Origin: an uncultured Flavobacteriales bacterium
GTDB taxonomy: Bacteria; Bacteroidota; Bacteroidia; Flavobacteriales_G; Salibacteraceae
NCBI GenBank assembly: GCA_913020435.1
Contig: CAJVZZ010000001.1
Span: 1-64,000, forward strand
Direction of reading: 5' to 3'
DNA: 64,000 bases
The translations under genes were made by a program, and so were the position numbers. Shown here in pieces: positions 62,254 through 64,000 of this stretch. Numbering within the stretch: position 1 is the stretch's first letter; every line of letters begins with the position of its first letter. Below the pieces are notes generated by a model. The model saw only the letters and a list, made by a program, of their open reading frames with translations. It did no database searches and was not told the DNA's origin.

Positions 62254-63771
62254 ATGGACAGTGTTAAAAAAGTCATGCAGAACAAAGGGACCGGTCAACG
62301 AAAAAAACCATCAGATTTCAAAGGCTTGGAAACGGGTAAATTACCGCCTCAAGCTGTTGATTTGGAAGAGGCTGTGCTGGGTGCTATGATGCTTGAAAAA
62401 GAAGCATTAAACGATGTTATCGATATCCTAAAACCGGAATCTTTTTACAAAGAATCTCATCAACATATATTTGAAGCTATAGGTCAATTGTTCAATAATT
62501 CTGAGCCAGTTGATATTTTAACGGTTACCCAAGAGTTAAAGAACAATGGGAAATTGGATATGGTAGGCGGTCCATATTACATTTCTCAATTAACGAATCG
62601 TGTGGCCTCTGCAGCCAATGTAGAGTTTCATGCCAGAATTGTTGCTCAAAAATACATTCTTCGAGAACTGATTCGGATTTCTTCAGATACGATTCGTGAT
62701 GCCTATGATGATACACAAGATGTATTTGAACTCTTAAATCGTTCAGAACAAGATTTATTTAGCATTGCTGAAGGTAATTTGAAAAGAAGCAGTCAAAAAA
62801 TGGCTGAATTAATTTCAATGTCCATTAAAAATATTGAAGAGGTTTCTAAGAAAGAAGGCGGTGTTTCTGGCGTTCCAACTGGATTTAGAGACTTGGATCA
62901 GTTGACCAGTGGATTTCAGCCATCCGATATGGTGGTCCTTGCAGCAAGACCTGGTATGGGTAAAACTGCATTTGTTTTATCAATGGCCAGAAATACTGCG
63001 GTTGATTTTGGGCAAGGTGTAGCTGTGTTTTCTTTAGAAATGAGTGCTGCTCAATTGGTAAATCGTTTGATTTCGAGCGAAACCGAGTTGGCCCAAGATA
63101 AATTGAAAAAAGGAACTCTAGAGAAGCATGAATGGAAACAATTGCATGCAAAAATCACAAAGCTTGCTGATGCTCCGTTATTTATTGATGATACTCCTGC
63201 TTTATCCATATTTGAGTTAAGAGCAAAGTGTCGAAGATTAAAATCACAACACGATATTAAAATGGTCATTATTGACTATTTGCAACTCATGACAACCGGC
63301 GGTAATGAGGGTAACCGTGAACAAGAAATTTCTTCTATATCTCGGTCTATAAAAAGTATCGCGAAAGAATTGAACGTACCAATTATTGCTCTTTCTCAGT
63401 TAAGTAGGGCAGTTGAAACTAGGGGAGGGGAAAAAAGACCAATGCTTTCTGACCTTAGAGAATCTGGCGCGATTGAGCAGGATGCAGATATGGTAATGTT
63501 TATTTATCGGCCAGCATATTATGGCATTGAAGAAGATGATGACGGATTGCCAACCGATGATTTAGCAGAATTAATTCTTGCAAAACACAGAAATGGAAGT
63601 TTGGACACTGTCAAGCTCAAATTCGTAGGAAAGCTTGCGAAATTCTCGAACCGTGAGGAGTTTAATGCGGAAGGCGCCTTTGGTGCTTTAGAAGCAAATG
63701 GCGGATTTGATGAAGACGGCGGAATGATTATGGGTTCTAAAATGAACGATGATGATAAAGCTCCATTTTAA
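62254..63771 (+). CDS. dnaB: replicative DNA helicase
   Basis: A 505-residue hexameric helicase. The N-terminal DnaB domain has PPQAVDLEEAVLGAMMLEKEAL (about 30-50). The RecA-like motor has Walker A ARPGMGKTAF (about 230), VFSLEMSAAQLV, and Walker B VIIDYLQLM, with LSQLSRAVETRGGEKRPMLSDLRESGAIEQDADMV, in parts, as the H4/arginine-finger region. It unwinds the chromosome fork. The C-terminal tail is acidic (DEDGGMIMG...DDDKAPF). No intein interrupts the gene. Confidence 0.96.
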   Translation: MDSVKKVMQNKGTGQRKKPSDFKGLETGKLPPQAVDLEEAVLGAMMLEKEALNDVIDILKPESFYKESHQHIFEAIGQLFNNSEPVDILTVTQELKNNGKLDMVGGPYYISQLTNRVASAANVEFHARIVAQKYILRELIRISSDTIRDAYDDTQDVFELLNRSEQDLFSIAEGNLKRSSQKMAELISMSIKNIEEVSKKEGGVSGVPTGFRDLDQLTSGFQPSDMVVLAARPGMGKTAFVLSMARNTAVDFGQGVAVFSLEMSAAQLVNRLISSETELAQDKLKKGTLEKHEWKQLHAKITKLADAPLFIDDTPALSIFELRAKCRRLKSQHDIKMVIIDYLQLMTTGGNEGNREQEISSISRSIKSIAKELNVPIIALSQLSRAVETRGGEKRPMLSDLRESGAIEQDADMVMFIYRPAYYGIEEDDDGLPTDDLAELILAKHRNGSLDTVKLKFVGKLAKFSNREEFNAEGAFGALEANGGFDEDGGMIMGSKMNDDDKAPF

Positions 63772-63871
63772 TTTCTAGCTAACTAAGCAGCTATTCAATT
63801 GTATTCTAAGAGGTCGAAGATGTGCTTTACTTAATAATTACATTTGACGACTTTATTTTTAAGTGGAACTT

Positions 63872-64000
63872 ATGACTCGAATTTTATATTTATGCTTAGC
63901 ACTGGTTGCCTGTTTTTCTAATGTAACGGCGCAAAATGCTTCATGGACAGAATTAATGATGCAGGACAATGCAAATTACTTTGATATTGTAAAAGCATAT
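63872..64000 (+). CDS. N-terminal fragment of a secreted protein, cut by the window edge
   Basis: Only 43 codons are visible. MTRILYLCLALVACFSNVTAQ is a clear signal peptide, followed by NASWTELMMQDNANYFDIVKAY. The WTELM-DxNAN-F-D-xKAF pattern is seen at the start of large Bacteroidetes surface proteins that usually end in a T9SS sorting domain; that is a family-level guess. The frame is open to the end of the window. Confidence 0.65.
   Translation, partial: MTRILYLCLALVACFSNVTAQNASWTELMMQDNANYFDIVKAY

Overview
The window is a piece of a low-GC Bacteroidetes chromosome, most likely order Flavobacteriales. The evidence is the gliding genes gldF/gldG, a 286-residue Bacteroidetes-type RpoD, a type IX secretion (T9SS) C-terminal sorting domain, a TamL-like lipoprotein barrel, SpoIID and short ComEC homologues, and promoters of the TAnnTTTG type with no clear Shine-Dalgarno sequences. 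All assignments come from reading the sequence; no database search was made.

Layout. 1-5.1 kb: tRNA-Lys, aroK, a phosphoribosyltransferase, a TPMT-like methyltransferase, a response regulator/SpoIIE phosphatase, a small lipoprotein and an MscS channel. 5.1-13.7 kb: tamL, diverging from a tight plus-strand run TrmH-surE-small membrane protein-lpxB-spoIID-comEC. 13.7-15.4 kb: an accessory patch with a YwqK/MORN lipoprotein flanked by inverted repeats, an orphan lipoprotein and a 510-base gap. 15.4-20 kb: 3-hydroxyacyl-CoA dehydrogenase, a 1001-residue ABCG-like transporter and smpB. 20.1-26.3 kb: a DUF4856-imelysin-HTTM-TonB receptor operon with a perfect 9-bp palindrome in its promoter, probably for iron or another metal. 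26.4-33.4 kb: SulP permease, long GAPDH, rpoD, a Deg protease, dapF and a 33-residue lysine-rich protein. 33.6-41.1 kb: methyltransferase, Kazal lipoprotein, GT87-like protein, dnaN and a DUF4340-gldG-gldF operon. 41.4-51.5 kb: lysC-lysA, glutathione peroxidase, a secreted PNGase F-like T9SS cargo, an SSS symporter, recR, der and era.

51.5-54.6 kb is the most unusual part. An initiator tRNA is followed by a small GIY-YIG gene and then by a second copy of the tRNA 3' end with its terminator. Next come four paralogous cysteine-rich mini-lipoproteins with a shared upstream motif, interleaved with a MauE-like membrane protein fused to a thioredoxin domain.

54.6-64 kb: a minus-strand run of a BamA/TamA-like barrel, GWxTD lipoprotein, rlmB, purE, a PorV-like barrel and a helix-hairpin-helix outer-membrane protein; then dnaB and the start of a secreted protein cut by the window edge.

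Housekeeping genes for replication (dnaN, dnaB), translation (initiator tRNA, smpB, der, era), the diaminopimelate/lysine pathway (lysC, dapF, lysA) and envelope biogenesis (lpxB, tamL) dominate. The accessory material is in small patches at tRNA 3' ends and between operons. No CRISPR array, rRNA, insertion sequence or prophage was seen.
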